In this document: piece after piece, positions 10,366-22,690 of the stretch | Layout: each line of letters begins with the position of its first letter | How positions within the stretch are numbered: the first letter of the stretch is position 1 | Source: Ochotona curzoniae | Taxonomy: Eukaryota; Chordata; Mammalia; Lagomorpha; Ochotonidae | Assembly: GCF_017591425.1 (NCBI RefSeq) | Contig: NW_024467121.1 | Location: 18,736,707 to 18,800,706, forward strand | Length of the DNA stretch: 64,000 bases | Direction of reading: 5' to 3' | Made by a program: the position numbers and the translations under genes | The notes under the pieces: model-generated | The model's database searches: none | Seen by the model: only the letters and a program-made list of their open reading frames with translations | Told to the model about the DNA's origin: nothing

Positions 10366-12254
10366 ACTTCTTGGGGCAAAATTCTGATCCTGAGCATACC
10401 CCAGCACTTGTCTCTTGCCTTACAAATCACTGATTTTGCTCAGATGTCTTTAAAATGATCTTAGAAATGATACAGTATGACTGGGAAAACTAGAAGCCAG
10501 GCGAACTGCTAGGACAAAGGTGGAACTTTCTGGGTGTCTTTGAGATGAAGTTGATTTTGGTAGCACAGGAGAGCTGGGTCTGAATTGCAGGAGTGGGGCA
10601 TGCGGTGGGACCAGAGACAGGGTGGTTAACCCAAAGAGGAAGCTCCACCTGTTTTCTAGGCTAGGGCACATCCCACCTGTGCCCTCCATCAGGCACCCCC
10701 TCACCCTCCAGCCAGTTTATATGCTGGGAAAAGGATTGCAGGGGCCCCGAAGCCTGTTCTTCCTCAAAATTCCAGGAACACCTCTCCCCCTTCTGCACCA
10801 GAATTGCCAGAAGATTTGACAAGAATTATCCTCTTTGTCATCCGTTCCGTTCGTGTGGTGGTTTTTCACTGAATTCAGGCAAGCCCATAATTAGGTGTTG
10901 GAGGGCTGCTGCCACTGCTGCTGCTTTTTATTCATTATTTAGCAGCTTCTCCCCAGTCCCAAATTTCAGCCAACCTCTGCAGCCCACACAGCATCCTGCC
11001 CTGGAAAGTGAGTAATGAATGCCGATGAAAATTAAGTAGACTTCTCCTGGGGAGAACCTTTGGGGGCACAAAGCCCCACCGCTCCCTAGGACAGAACGGT
11101 GGAGGGAGAGGGAGGGTTAGTGCTCTGTGGAGCTGGGAGCTGGCTGGATTCCGAGATGCTTGAAGTCCACTGCCTGCTGAGCCTAAAGAGGCTTCCTCTG
11201 AATGGGAGCATGGCCTTGCTTCTATTTAGGGAGAGAAAATCCGCCCAGCATTTCCACATCGCTGAGCTAAATCCAGCATTCTGGGTTATCAGGTGCTGAC
11301 CCCTACCTTCTTCCCTTCACATGTAGACTTGGCAGGCATCTAGGTTTGGATTCCTAGGACTTGCCCATGAAGTCAGCCCTTTCGCCTGAGCTGAGCCTAC
11401 CCTTTGGGGTGTGAGGACAGCAGTGTGTTGGTAGCTTCCACTTGGGTGTAGCTGAGGGAGGCGACATTGCCTTTATTTTCTCTTCTGTGGTTTGTGACAC
11501 TGTGCCGTAGATGTGAAAAGTTAAAAAGAAAAAACCAACAACCCTCCCCCCACCACCAAAACTCTCCCAGGAATTACTAATGTGTATAAACACATAGCTG
11601 CATAAGAGCTTATAAGGTAGAATCACTGAGAACTTATTTCCAAGAAAAGATAATGTAATAAAGAGCCTTTTACCAAAGCTGCTGATAATACCTTATTATT
11701 TCATAAGGCTTTAGGGACCCAGTTTTAAAATGTGCACCTTCTGCAGGAGATAATGTTATATTTTACCTGGAGAACAATTTGATTGTAATGACCCTTTCAA
11801 GGGACTTGGAAAATACAGATATTCTGTTATTCTTTTCAGTCATTGCATATAATCGTTTCTTGTGGAGCCTTTTCTTCCTGGCTTTTTTTTTCTTTTCCTT
11901 GTCATTGATTTTTGACTTACTAGGTTATTCTTCCCAAGTATAGGATATTTTCTTAGGGACATATTCTGGTATTTACATAAGTGGACGGACAGCAGAAGGA
12001 GTGGGTTTTTGTTTGCTTACTTCGTACTCCAGGCTGAAAATATGTCTCAATGCATCCCACTGTTGGCTTGCTAACAAGTAGTTTTTTGATCTTTCAGTAG
12101 TCACTGCTTTCCAAGAGTCTCAAACGTCCAGCATTGTGAAAACATGGCCAAGTCTGCCTTTGATCTCAGATTTCACAATGGTTTTCTATTATGCTTTTGA
12201 AAATGTTTTCTATATGGGACATTGGAGACTGGCTTTTTGAGAGATGTGGGAAGC
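10366..12254. other. Apparently single-copy DNA
   Basis: 10450-11340 is moderately GC-rich; the rest is AT-rich. 11620-11830 resembles a conserved non-coding block (see findings). No supported exon. Confidence 0.5.
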
Positions 12255-12540
12255 AGGTGATTAGCCTGGAGTTTAAGATATTTGCCATCTCACGTTAGGG
12301 TGCCTGGGTGTGAATTCTGGCTCCTGATTCTGGCCACTTGCTAATGCAGACCCTTGGGAGCAATGGCAGTGATTCAGGACATTTGGTTCCTGCCACCTTC
12401 ATGTTCAGGAAGACTTGGATTGGATCCCTCTCTCCTAATTGTGGCACCAGGCAAGTGCCCACCATTGCAGGCATTTGAGAAGTGAACTAGTGGATAGGAG
12501 CTGTGTCTTGGCCTCCCAAAATATGAAAAGAAATTAAGAG
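12255..12540 (+). mobile_element. CSINE, very old
   Basis: Reads 'agtttaagatatttgcc', 'ggtgcctgggtgtgaattc', 'tgcaggcatttgagaagtg' and 'aactagtggataggagc'. Heavily substituted, with no clear A tail. Confidence 0.65.
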
Positions 12541-13169
12541 AAAGGTGCTTTTTTTTCTTTTCATGACTTTTAAGTATAGAGACTTGAATAGGAATATAAA
12601 TATTTCTAAACCTGCTAGTCAGATTTATTCTTTGTCTAAGTAGTTAACATGGTTATCTTCCTGTTATCCATTATCCCTGATGGCATATGAGGCAACGTAT
12701 TGTCCATCTTTCCTCCAGAATGCTTTTGAATCCCAAGGCACCCTAGAAAATGGCCCATGAAGCAGTGGCACAGTACGTGTGCAGTACCCCAAGTTTCTCA
12801 GTTGACCTCTTGGTCAGAAAGCCATTAGCACCTTCTCATCTTCCCCATTTGCTTTTCTCTTTCCTCCCTCATGTGTTTTTGCTGTTATTTTTCTACACTT
12901 ATTTTCCTGTTCTATTTTCTTGTCTGCCAGTATTGACATGTAGCTTGAGGCCAAAAAGCCATTCATTGATCCCCGATACTCTCCCTATGGACATGTTCTT
13001 TCCGGGCCAGCGGAGACAGACTGGTAAAGTCCTGTTCTGGGTTGGCGAGGCCAGGTTCTGAGGGAGCCACTTCCCTTATGGTTCTCCTTTATGTTTATTC
13101 TTAGGCCTGAAGCCTGTATAATCTCTGGGTTGCCATCTGGCTGCAAAACACAATCTCACTCAAGTGAAG

Positions 13170-13437
13170 TGATAGTGGGCATTTGGGCAAGCAGGTAATA
13201 TTCCAAGTCACAGTGTCTGTATTTGCACCAGCTAGGGACAGGCTGATTTGCACTCTTATAGGCAACGGGGATGGCTTGAATAATTTGGGTACTATCACTT
13301 CTATGAGGTGGGGGCAAAAGGGTTGAATTGCAGCCATTGCTGGCATTTGGGAAATGGACCAGTGGATCCGAGTGCAGTCTGTCTGTCTGTCTGTGTGTTA
13401 TTTTCTTCTCTGCTTTACAAATAAATATATTAAAATT
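13170..13437 (+). mobile_element. CSINE, old
   Basis: Traceable from 'gggcatttgggcaagcagg' to 'ggaaatggaccagtgg' and the tail CAAATAAATATATTAA. It contains a short (CTGT)n at 13377-13396. Confidence 0.7.
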
Positions 13438-13724
13438 GTGGTGAGCATGTGTTTTCAGTGGCCAGAGTGCAGCCAGCTTTGCATATTGGATGACCACATG
13501 AAACATGACCTGGGTCTTTGGACCAGAAACTGTCTGCCGGTGCTATCTGAGGAATAACAGGTCAGGAGCTACTGTGGTCACCAAGGTGCTAGTAAAGGGC
13601 TTTTAAGCTCATATGTGCCCTGAGGTCAAGCAAGGCAGGACCAGAGCATCCTGTCCCCACTGCATCCTGTCCACAACCCCCACCTGCTGAATGGCTATCA
13701 GATGTCTTCTTTCACTGCCGGTGC

Positions 13725-13890
13725 AATAGGAAGGAAGGCACTGTCCAGAAGCACGGTTATCTCCACTTTATAGGTGAAGAAACTGAGCCAAGAGAGGCTG
13801 AAATTGGCATGAGGTCACCCAGCAGCAGCGTTGCAGAGCTGAGGTTCAAACCCAGAGGGTTGAGTCTGGGAGCCCCTAGATGGCTTAGTG
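13725..13890 (-). mobile_element. MIR (ancient tRNA-derived SINE)
   Basis: Reads 'ctttataggtgaagaaactg', then 'gccaagagaggctgaa', then 'gaggtcacccagc'. This is the conserved MIR core read from the opposite strand. Confidence 0.65.
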
Positions 13891-14171
13891 AGCTCTTCTA
13901 GCCTTCCAGTCCCTAACTGCAGAGTTCAGTTTTATCCTGCTAGCTTTGAGGAGCCCTGGGAGGTGTGCTATATAGTGGGAACAGGCTCTGAAATGTGTTA
14001 AGGCTGTTCTTTATCCTTGGGAACAGGATGGGGACTTGAACCTGGGGGACTGCTTAGACTTCTCCTGTGTATAAATAACATATCTATGTATTGCAGCACC
14101 TGGTAGAAGATTGTTTTAGAATCTCTTAGAATTTTATGTCCCAAAAAGGCAGTTCTGGAACCTGTTTTTGC

Positions 14172-14448
14172 TATTTTAATTTTATTTCAAAGAGAGACAG
14201 AGGGAGCTGTTCCATTCAATGGTCCAGTCCCCAGATGCCCACAAACAGCCAGGGCCAGGTGGAAGCCAGGAATCTGAAGCTCAGTCTGTGTCTCCCATGT
14301 GGGTGGCAGGGACCCAGCTACTTGAGCCATCACCTGCTGCCTCCCAGGGTGTGTGTTAGCAGGAAGCTGGATCAAACCCAGGCACTTCCATATGGGCTTT
14401 AGGCAACCCAAGTGGTGTCTTCACTGCTGTGCCAAATGCCTGCCCTCA
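14172..14448 (-). mobile_element. CSINE, old, full length
   Basis: Minus-strand order is kept: 'tttatttcaaagagagac', 'gatgcccacaaacagcc', 'tgtgtctcccatgtgggtgg', 'ttagcaggaagctgg', 'cacttccatatgggc' and the head 'cactgctgtgccaaatgcc'. Confidence 0.85.
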
Positions 14449-14679
14449 GATCCTGTTTGTCAATGCACATTGGTTTATAACACAGCATGTGCTGTATGCT
14501 AATGCAGTTTAATGTTCGAGTTAAAGAAACAATGGACTTCTGTGATTTAGAGATTTAGAGTCTGTCTCTACTGCCCTTGGGCTGTGGGTCTGGTAGGAGG
14601 CTCAGGGAAGGAGGGGAAGCAGCAGGCTGGTCAGTGACACAGCCTCTCATTGGTGCGTCTTTCATGAAAGTTTCTAAAT

Positions 14680-15250
14680 TTTAGCAGTTTTTAAAAATTG
14701 TGATCCAATTTACATTGCACAAACATCACCGTCTTCACTATTTATAAGGGCACAGTTTAGTGGCAGTCAGTGCCTCCTAGTTGCTCTGCAACCATCATTA
14801 GTTGTCTGTCTTACATGCCTTTCTTATCTTGCAAAATTGAAACTGTGCATCCTCTCAATAATAGCTCTGTAATATCTTTCCACTCTCAGTGTCTGTGACT
14901 TTTCATTGCTTTAGAAACCGCATCTACGTGTATTCATATATGTCCTTTTTTCTGACTGGTATATTACATGTATCATTTTATCAAGTTTCATCCAAACCAT
15001 TGAGTGCCTCTGAACCGCCTTCCATTTGCATTGAATGGCTTTCCACTGTATGTTTATGTTACATTCTGCTTATCCATTTGTTCATGGACACTTGACTTGC
15101 ATTGACCTTTTGGCTATTGGGAATAATGCCATAATAAACATGGCTATACAAACATCTGCTTGCATGCCTTCTTTTAGTTCTTCAGGGTATTCTATGAGGA
15201 CTACTACTTTTGGGGACTACCAGGAGTTTTTAAATAATTTTCAGAAAATG
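14680..15250 (-). mobile_element. Old L1 (L1M-type) 3' portion, antisense
   Basis: Antisense L1 landmarks: 'tatccatttgttcatggac', 'ggctattgggaataatgcc', 'aataaacatggctatac' and, nearer the 3' UTR, 'atatgtccttttttctgac'. These match the conserved end of ORF2 and the 3' UTR of ancient mammalian L1s. The short plus-strand frames across it (14889-15289) are antisense to L1. Confidence 0.75.
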
Positions 15251-15267
15251 CTTTTTATGAAAAAACT

Positions 15268-15595
15268 GGGGGCTGACTTGGTGGTGTAGTGGGTAAAACC
15301 ATTACCTGTGGCTTCCGCATATGGGTGCTGGTTTGAGTTCCAGCTGCTCCACTACTAATCCTGCTAATGTCCTGTGAAAATAGTGGATGGGATGGCCCAA
15401 GTGCTTGGCTCCTTCACCCAAGGAGATACCTGGAGGAAGCTCCTGGCTTCTGACCAGCTGAGCTCTAACGTTGTGGCCATTTGGAGAGTGAACCAGTGGA
15501 TGGAAGATCTCTCTTTGTCATCTTTTCTCTTCTCTCTGTAACTCTGCCTTTCAAATCTATAAGTCTTTATTAAAGATTAAGGTTCTTTTTAAAAA
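15268..15595 (+). mobile_element. CSINE, full length
   Basis: Complete element with A-box region 'ggtggtgtagtgggtaaaa', B-box-like 'ggtttgagttccagc', 'tggagagtgaaccagtgg' and a tail ending in 'attaaagattaagg'. It sits next to the antisense L1 remnant. Confidence 0.93.
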
Positions 15596-16667
15596 GGAAA
15601 ATTATATATGGGTTTCAGATTAATTTTTGGTCCAAGTCCTTCTCTGGCATTTTAACAAGAAGTTGGTTCAGAAAGAGGGCAACCAGGACCGTGTACCTTG
15701 ATATGGCATTGACTTATCCCAGTGTGCCACATCACAAGTCCCTGGGCTTATTTTTCAATTCCATTTCACACAGAGGTTTTAAAGTCTCCTCTTATCATTT
15801 ATTCACAGGTGTGGAAGCTGCTCTGTTCGCCCCCTTCTTTTACTGCCAGATCCAGTGTAACATACTGAATGTGGCATTGGAGGCGGAATTCTGGAATGTG
15901 TTTTAGGACTGGGTTTTGCACTACAATGGTGTTAAATCAGAAACACAGGGGTCATGTTGCAGAGATAATGATCATGGTGTGCTGAAGGGCTGAAAGGAGG
16001 TGGAGGCAGAGGGAGAGTGGACCTGATTTGAAAAGGGTAGAAAGTGGAAGTTAGAGACTTTCTGAGTTTGCACTTCAGGATGGTATATAAGGGACAGAGG
16101 AGTCCAGAGTGAGTATCAGAGTTCTGGCTTGAGTGACCAGATGACCCTCAGCGAGGTCATCTGGGAGGGTTCCAAGAGACCAGAGAACATGCAGTTATTT
16201 CTCTAGAATGGGGAGGAATTCCTTACCACATGATGTGCTGGGTGAAGATAATTACAACGTGGCTATAGAATGGAGCTGGAAAATGAACTAAAGATACTGT
16301 GTAATTAGTTAGAATTTAGATTCTTATGCAGGGGAGATGGTTGCATTTCTTTACAAAAATTCCCCTTGTCATGTCAGGCCTTTTTATTTTGGGAGTCTAT
16401 AGTGGAGGCTAATGTTTTTGTGGTGTGCTTCAGGGGTGACAGATGAAACTAGGAGAATAATTTGATATTAAATGTTAAAAGCTTTTCTATTTTTATACCC
16501 AACTTTGAACTTGAGTTGGGGATTAGTCACTGTACTTCCTCTTTGAGTAGTCCCCTCACTGTCTGATCCCTAAGCCTTTTCTAGGTAGGAAAGGTAGCCC
16601 TCCTCCGCCTAGTCTGCCTGAGGTTCTGCTCTGCTTGGATTGGAGCAGTGCCGGGCATCAGTATCCG
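15596..16667. other. Apparently single-copy DNA
   Basis: A splice-acceptor-like 'ttatcatttattcacag' at 15798-15814 precedes an open stretch to 15906, but nothing supports an exon there. The rest shows no element. Confidence 0.4.
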
Positions 16668-16790
16668 GGGGCTTCAAGATGGTGGGAAAATGGAATGAAA
16701 ACCTAAGGTTATTTTGATGCAGCATCTTTTTGAAATACATGCCTCATTTCTTCATAGTACACACTTTCCATGAACTGTTGGAAGACCCCG
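16668..16790 (+). mobile_element. Palindromic non-autonomous DNA transposon, copy 1
   Basis: About 123 bp with imperfect terminal inverted repeats: left 'ggggcttcaagatggtggg', right reverse complement 'ggggtcttccaacagttcat'. The interior 'ttattttgatgcagcatc' and 'gaaatacatgcc' is shared with the copies at 49814-49936 and 53028-53475. It has no coding capacity. It looks like a mariner/Tc1-style MITE, but the superfamily is unproven. Confidence 0.65.
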
Positions 16791-16792
16791 CA

Positions 16793-17814
16793 TAAGTCTT
16801 CATCTTGAAGTGTACGGAGGCAGGGAGGGGTCTATGGGTGTAGGGAGGCAGGTGGCTGGACGTAATGAAACTCTCATGCTCAGGATTCACCTGAGGTTGC
16901 AGGTAGTTATGGGAGTAATGACCTAGGGGTGGGGTGGGAGCCTAGGACTGCTCCAAAGAGTAAAAGCATAGGAAGAAGACACAGCAACAGAAGATTCTCG
17001 TCTTATCTACTGTTCTCATCTCAGGAGACTCAGTGAGCCAGAGAGCCCAGGTTAGGAGGACACGCTGTTGGTCTGGAGCTCAGGACTCTTGCACTAGCCT
17101 CATATTCCCCACCGCAACCTGCAGAGTGGGGAAAATGGGCTTGTGGCAGATGGGTTGGAAGGAACAGGATGTCGTGGGTGGCCACTTGGGCTGGGAGGAG
17201 GGGCCTGCATGGGAGACTGGAGTAAGAGTTTGTATGTTAGTAGAAGCACAGATGGTTTTTGGAGGTCATGAAGGGGGATGTTGAGGGAGGTGGGAAGGGC
17301 CAGCTGTTTGATGGCTGTCAGAAGGAAAAGGTGACTGACCAGTGTCCACTGCATTTGGCTGTGGGAGATCTTCAAGGCCCTTGTTGGAGTTGTTCTGGGG
17401 AATATCGCTCTAGTGTGCTCTGTCCTTAGGACTTGGTTTTCAGATGCTATGCTTCATGGTCTCCCCTTTGCTTTCTGAAAATCCCCATCAGCAGTTCCCC
17501 CTGCAGTGGCCTAAAAATGTGTCAGGAATGTCCATTTACCCTGGACGCCGCTGGTCCTCTCTTCACAGGCATCTCCTCAAAACTCTGGGTTAGGAGCCAG
17601 AGTTTGCAAGAGTGCCCGTGTATCTGGAAGTGATGTGTGTATCATGGCCCCAGAGGCCCTCCGGGGACATGTGCTGTGTACTGTCTGTGGGTCCCTCTTA
17701 GCTTCTGTCCTGGACTTTCCCAACCTACTTCCCAACTCAGCAGGGCGGTGGTGGATCCCACCTTTATCTTATGTTACTGCTGTTTTGCAAATCTCTTCCA
17801 CTGGCCTGGATGAT
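16793..17814. other. Apparently single-copy DNA
   Basis: GC-moderate, purine-biased on the + strand around 16930-17300. The frames at 17033-17284 and 17100-17375 lie on opposite strands over the same bases and are not credible. Confidence 0.5.
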
Positions 17815-17975
17815 AATAATACTAATGGATTGCTACAATATGTTGAGAGGTCAGATCTCTGTAGCAGGTGTTTGACACAGATTGTGTCATTTGCTTGTTA
17901 GAATAACCTTACAAGGTCAGTGTTGCTGTCTTTTGTGAATGAGGGAACCATGACTCAGAAAACTTTAGATAATTA
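17815..17975 (-). mobile_element. MIR
   Basis: Core recognisable as 'aataaccttacaaggtcag', then 'gtgaatgagggaacca', then 'actcagaaaactttagat'. Degenerate, and cut on the right by an A13 run. Confidence 0.55.
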
Positions 17976-17984
17976 AAGATTGTA

Positions 17985-18200
17985 AAAAAAAAAAAAGTAT
18001 GTGAGGCAGAGCTAAACAGAGAGGAAGGGAAAGAGAAAGAGCATGTGTGCACTGGAGAGCGAGCTCTTTTCTACTAGGTCATTTCCTAAATGCCCGTGGT
18101 AGCCAGGGCGCTGGAACTGAACTCAGGAGCTGGGAACACAACCCAGATCTGTCTCAGTGGCAGGAGAAACCCAGGTTGAGTAATTTGTTGGAAGCCAGTG
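17985..18200 (-). mobile_element. Probable degenerate CSINE
   Basis: An A-rich start followed by 'gaggaagggaaagagaaag', 'catttcctaaatgcccg' and 'gtagccagggcgctgg' fits the minus-strand order of the family. The head is not traceable. Confidence 0.45.
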
Positions 18201-18914
18201 GCTTTCCCAATGGCATCAGAGGGCCGAGGATGGTGTCTGGCCACATACTCCAGAGTTTCAGATTGACTTGATCTGCCATGGACTGAGGAAGTGCACTTCT
18301 AGCAAGTTTTCCGCAGATGTTGCAGCTGCCATCATGGGGACCACTCTTTGACAGACACTGAGCTTTGTCTGCTGGGTGCCAGGATGTGGACTTGGCCCTG
18401 GACCTGCCTGACCCCACAGGAGTGCTCGTGGCTTTAGGGTCTGTGCAGCCCAGGAACATGGTCCAGGGGCAGGAGATGCCACTGATGGCATTGGGCTCTT
18501 GCAGTTGTGATCCTGGCGAAGGACGTAGACAGGAGAAAGTGGTCAGGAGTGTGTTGTCTGGCCTCAGCACACTCTTAGGGAGCCTGGGGTGCTTTGTTCT
18601 GGCACCTGTGCTGGCAGTTCTCAGCAGTGTCTGTGTTACTGCTCTCTCTGCCCCGCCACATGCTGCTGTCGGGCAGTTCATGCTGGAAGAGCTTCTGCAC
18701 CTCTCACAGCTGGGACCCCACGTTGCGGGGGTGGGCTCCAAATTCCAGGCGCTCATCTTCTCCTTTCTCCTTTCCACTCGTACCTGGGCCCTGAGCTCAT
18801 TCCATACCTGGTGGGTGGTTCCTGCCCCCCTTCCCTTAGATGTGATGCGAAAATCACTGCAAAAGAATGATAAAACTGTGCCTTTGGCTGGCATGTGTCA
18901 TAGCCACCAAGCCC
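18201..18914. other. GC-rich stretch open on both strands, no gene called
   Basis: The longest frame in the window lies here (246 codons, minus, 18154-18894), opposite a 185-codon plus frame (18365-18922). Neither has a recognisable domain. Both being open at once, with GC-rich and stop-poor sequence, suggests chance. The minus frame also runs through the SINE remnant at its 3' end. Confidence 0.5.
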
Positions 18915-18924
18915 ATCTGTAGCA

Positions 18925-19140
18925 TCTGTTGTGGATCAGGCCAGGCACCTTCACACGGATGAACCCGTTGAATCCTCAGCGGGTGGGAGTGGTCATCATC
19001 CTGACCTGCCCGTGGGATGAGTGTGGATGGGGAAGGAGCTTGAAGTCTGAGTGACTTGCCCAGGATCATGCCACTGGTGAGTGGGCACAGGAAGAGTGCC
19101 CATGAGGCTGTTGATTCCAGGACCCCTGTGCCTAATCATG
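18925..19140 (-). mobile_element. MIR, long but diverged
   Basis: Reads 'ggatcaggccaggcacc', 'gttgaatcctcagcggg', 'agtctgagtgacttgccc' and 'aggatcatgccactgg', in the reverse-MIR order. Confidence 0.6.
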
Positions 19141-19149
19141 AGGCTGTAT

Positions 19150-22100
19150 CAACTCACTCCCCCACTGGCATACAACCAGTGCTTTAATAGATGCAGAAAG
19201 TTGGGGGTAGGGGTGGGTGATACACGGATGTATTAGATGCGATCCGTCCAGGGTGCTCGGTTCAGCTGTCTGAGCCATGGCTCATTCACAACACTGCCAG
19301 GTGACCTTGTGTGGGGTACTCCATCCTGTGGGATTCCTCCCGTGTTTCCCACAGGCTGAGGCAGCACATCCCTCCTCGACAATGAAATGTGCTCTCCCTG
19401 GTGAGGGTGGTTACCGATATTTATAGAGCATCTTAAAGCTGAAGAGCTCTGGACGTGACAATTACCTCTCTAATCCTCTTAGTGTCTCTCTGAAAAGAGG
19501 GGCATGAACCCTCCTCAGTGCAAAGCTGCACCACCAGCCTCCTCTCCTTTCTCCACCCCACCCTGCCCTGTAGAATTCCTGGGAAACCCCAGCAGTGTGG
19601 CAGAGTGGAAGAAGGGGGGTGAATGAGGGCAAGCTGACGTTTCTGCCAAGACACAATCTGAGCGTGCCCTTGAGGTCAGCCTGCCTGCGGCCCCACTCGT
19701 TGTGCAGCCTCCCGTAACTCCATGGAAAAAACACTGTTTTCCTGCTAAGGAAATCTCACCAACCTCTTTCTGTTTTTTTTTTTTTTCTGAGGCTCCAGGA
19801 AAGAAAGTGGGCCTCACTCGATTATTTCCATCCATCCTCGTGTCTGAAGCAGCAAATTCATCTGTATTGGCAGCTTCCACGTTCGAAACTCACTCCTCAG
19901 AGGAACTGCAGAGAAAACGGGGGAGGGAGGCACTCTGGGGAACTGTTCTGGGTGCTCGTGGGTTTTTTCCATCTGTGAGTGTGTATGCTGCACACATTTG
20001 CATGCATGCTGTGCACGCATGGTCAACAGCCCATGGCGGTGACTATCTTTTGTTGTTCCTGCAGCCCAGATCCTTGGTAGCTCCTGCAGGTCTAGCAGGG
20101 GGAGACAGGCAGGCTCTTGTGGGTCCCTTGACCCCTGGGCTTCAATGTTGGAGTGTTGCTTGCTTATGCTTGTGCTTTTAGTTGGCAGTGGGGAAGGGAG
20201 GGTGGAAGGAGCCCAGGTCAGTGGCATCTGTCCCTGCTGGATCCAGGACATACAAACATTAGGATCCCTGTTTCAGGATTGTTCAGTCTTTTTCGCATGA
20301 GCCAAGTGTGCAAAAGAGACAACAGTCAGCCATTCTTGACCTTGGCCTTGGCTTTCTGTTCTCCTTTTTCGCTCACGTGAGCCTCCTGTGTAGTGCTGGA
20401 GTAGCTTGTTCCTACACACCTTGAAGTGCACTCTGCTCACCCACCTCCTGGTGCCTGTGCAGCGGAGTGGAACCCCAATAAAATCCAGCCTTTGGAGCTG
20501 CCAGCCTGTCTTTGAGGAGGGGCTCCTCCTTTTGGCCTCAGGCTTTACTTTTGTTTCTCACAGAAGCTCCTGTCACAGCTGGTGATCTGGGGCTCCCCGC
20601 CCGTTGCCAGGGCAGGCCTCCCCGGGAACTGCCTGGTCCCAAGTTGGCCATTCCTAGGAACTTGGCTCTCTGCTCATCAATTCACCTGCCCCCTTTTCCA
20701 ATAAGAAAGACATAAATATTGTACCAGCTGGGTTCTGAGCTCTGGCTTCACCCCAAGGCATGCGCTTGCTCCATGCCTTGCCCCTGCCAGCCATTCCTTG
20801 TGCCTGTCCCTTCCCCTGAGCTGTTCCCTCAACAATCAGCATCCCATGGTCATCTTCTTTTGGCTTGCTTCTTCAGCAGAGAGAAATACAGGGACTGTAT
20901 TTAGGTGGAGGAGAGGCTAGCTGAAGGAGTTCCTGGGATAAAATGGAAAGAAGGAAGCATTCATAGAAGGGCTGCTGTTCTACCTTCTTCCCTACAGGGA
21001 TGCAGGGAGCAGAGATGGAGACCTGCCATTAGCCTTCACATAATGATAGGAGAGAGCAAGAGTTCTTGGAAATGCCAGCAGCCTCAGGGAGCTGCTGGCA
21101 GCCGGGTCTGCTGGTGCTTCTAAGACGTGGAAGCCAGGCAGGGAAATTAGCTCGAGGGAGGATGAGCTCATCCTGGGGGGCGGGGGACACTGTGCAGGGG
21201 AAGTGATGATGGCCTCACAGATGGAAAACATCTTCTAGGGGGTGGCTTGTGGAGTTCAGCCCAGCTTGTGGCTTTCTGTCGCTGTTCTTGAGGTTTCTAA
21301 CACGTGTCATGTGGCTTCACCCAAGGGGTGCCCAGTGAGTTCCCAGGCTCCCCAGGGAGGGACTGGCCAGGCTTGGGGGAGGGGGAGGGCGGGTGAGGAA
21401 GGAGTTGGCCCTGGCATGAGGCCCTAGGTGTACCCCACCAGAGCCTCATCTGCCTTCTGCTCCTTTGCTTCCCAAGGCTTGTCCTTTGATTTTGTCAGTC
21501 CCCATCGCATGGCGGGGTGGGGCGAAGGCTGTGTTCTTCAGACTGCGTGGAGGCAGAGGAGCCGCCCAAGGCCATGTCCTCTTACCGCTTTGCGAGTTTC
21601 TGCTGCTCCCCATCCGGGTATTTCTAAGCAAGCATGCCAACGGGCTTGAAATAGAATGTATTAGTAAGTGTAACAGAGAAGCAAGATGTATTTTTAGCAG
21701 ACATGGCTCAAGGAGATTACTGAGGTGAGTGAGATAGAGGCAAGGGGAGGGTGCTCTGTGGGGTTGAGGGAGGTGGCTGCCTCTTAGCTGCCAGCTCCGA
21801 AGATGCCTGTGTGTAGGGGGCAGGTGTCTGGAGCACTCAGGGCTCTGGAGGTGTCTGAGCTGGTTGTGCAGCTCTGTGTGCTCCCTCTTGTGGGGGTGAC
21901 TGTAGGGTGGTGTAGGCAGCACGATGGGGTTCAGCCCCCTGGCCCAGGTCAGTGACAAAGTGCCCCTCCTGCCCCAGCTGTACATCCGTCTGTTATCCAT
22001 GTGCCCGCAGGTGGAGAATGGCGGAGGCCTGGTCTGTGGATCCCATACCTGATTGCTTTGGCTGTCAGCACTTCGGCAGTCTTGGGAGGGAAGCTGAACT

Positions 22101-22260
22101 TCAGCTTGTCACTGTAAGGTCATAACACTGTGGCTGGGTTGCTCTAAGCTCTGTAATTCAGTCTCTATCTGTGAACACTTTCTTATGGAGTAATGCGTCC
22201 AGTTGAGGTCACAGATCAGTGAAGATTTGAACTTGAAGAAGAAAGTGGCACCCTATACGC
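19150..22260. other. Apparently single-copy DNA, 3.1 kb
   Basis: The longest repeat-poor, GC-rich stretch here. A MIR-like trace lies at 19425-19520. 'ccaataaaatccagcc' at 20474 could serve as a poly(A) signal but no transcript can be tied to it. Frames at 19515-20251 and 21446-22000 overlap frames on the other strand and match nothing I know. Confidence 0.5.
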
Positions 22261-22275
22261 AGACATACTACTCCT

Positions 22276-22295
22276 CACCCCCCCGCCCCCGCCTT
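22276..22295 (-). repeat. C-rich run (G-rich on minus strand)
   Basis: Two C tracts, C8 and C5, separated by a single G and followed by gcc. Part of an otherwise unremarkable single-copy stretch. Confidence 0.8.
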
Positions 22296-22499
22296 GCAGA
22301 GCAACCAAGGTGCACCACTCGGTAACAACAGGGTTGCATGTCTACCTCTTGGAATGATGAGTTCACAAGTGAACAAAAGTTGACCTCAGGTACATCCTTG
22401 GTGTCTGGCCAGGACTCTGGCTACCAGGAAGCCTCAAGGACATGATTTGAAGTTGGTTTTCCCACATTGGAGCCCCTGCTGGAGGCTGGTCTTGCTGCA

Positions 22500-22690
22500 C
22501 CAGTGGCTAAGTGCACCTTAAGGTCCTGAGCTTCAGTGTCATTCCAATTTTAGTATATATGCTGCTGATGTGAGCATGAGCTTCAGTGTCAACCCCTGAG
22601 ATCTGCTCCCAGGCTCTCCATCGCAGAACGTGATGACGATCGCCACTGAGATGGCGAACTTCATATGGTAGCGTGATGGAGTCTGGGTGG
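22500..22690. other. CpG-retaining stretch with a short duplicated motif
   Basis: 'gagcttcagtgtca' occurs twice, starting at 22528 and 22579. The interval 22620-22695 has about eight CpGs ('gcagaacgtgatgacgatcg'), far above the surroundings. It may be an insertion within, or the divergent start of, the LTR-like element at 22690-23075. Confidence 0.5.

Noticed and set aside
14889..15289. Plus-strand frames with hydrophobic segments
   Set aside because: Antisense to an old L1 3' region.
15798..15906. Splice-acceptor-like 'ttatcatttattcacag' followed by an open stretch
   Set aside because: One motif is expected by chance at this frequency; no donor and no homology.
18154..18922. 246-codon minus frame opposite a 185-codon plus frame
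   Set aside because: Open on both strands over the same GC-rich, stop-poor bases, no recognisable domain, and the minus frame runs into a SINE remnant.
20465..20490. Poly(A)-signal-like 'ccaataaaatccagcc', considered as a retroviral R region
   Set aside because: No LTR termini, primer-binding site or other retroviral landmark nearby.
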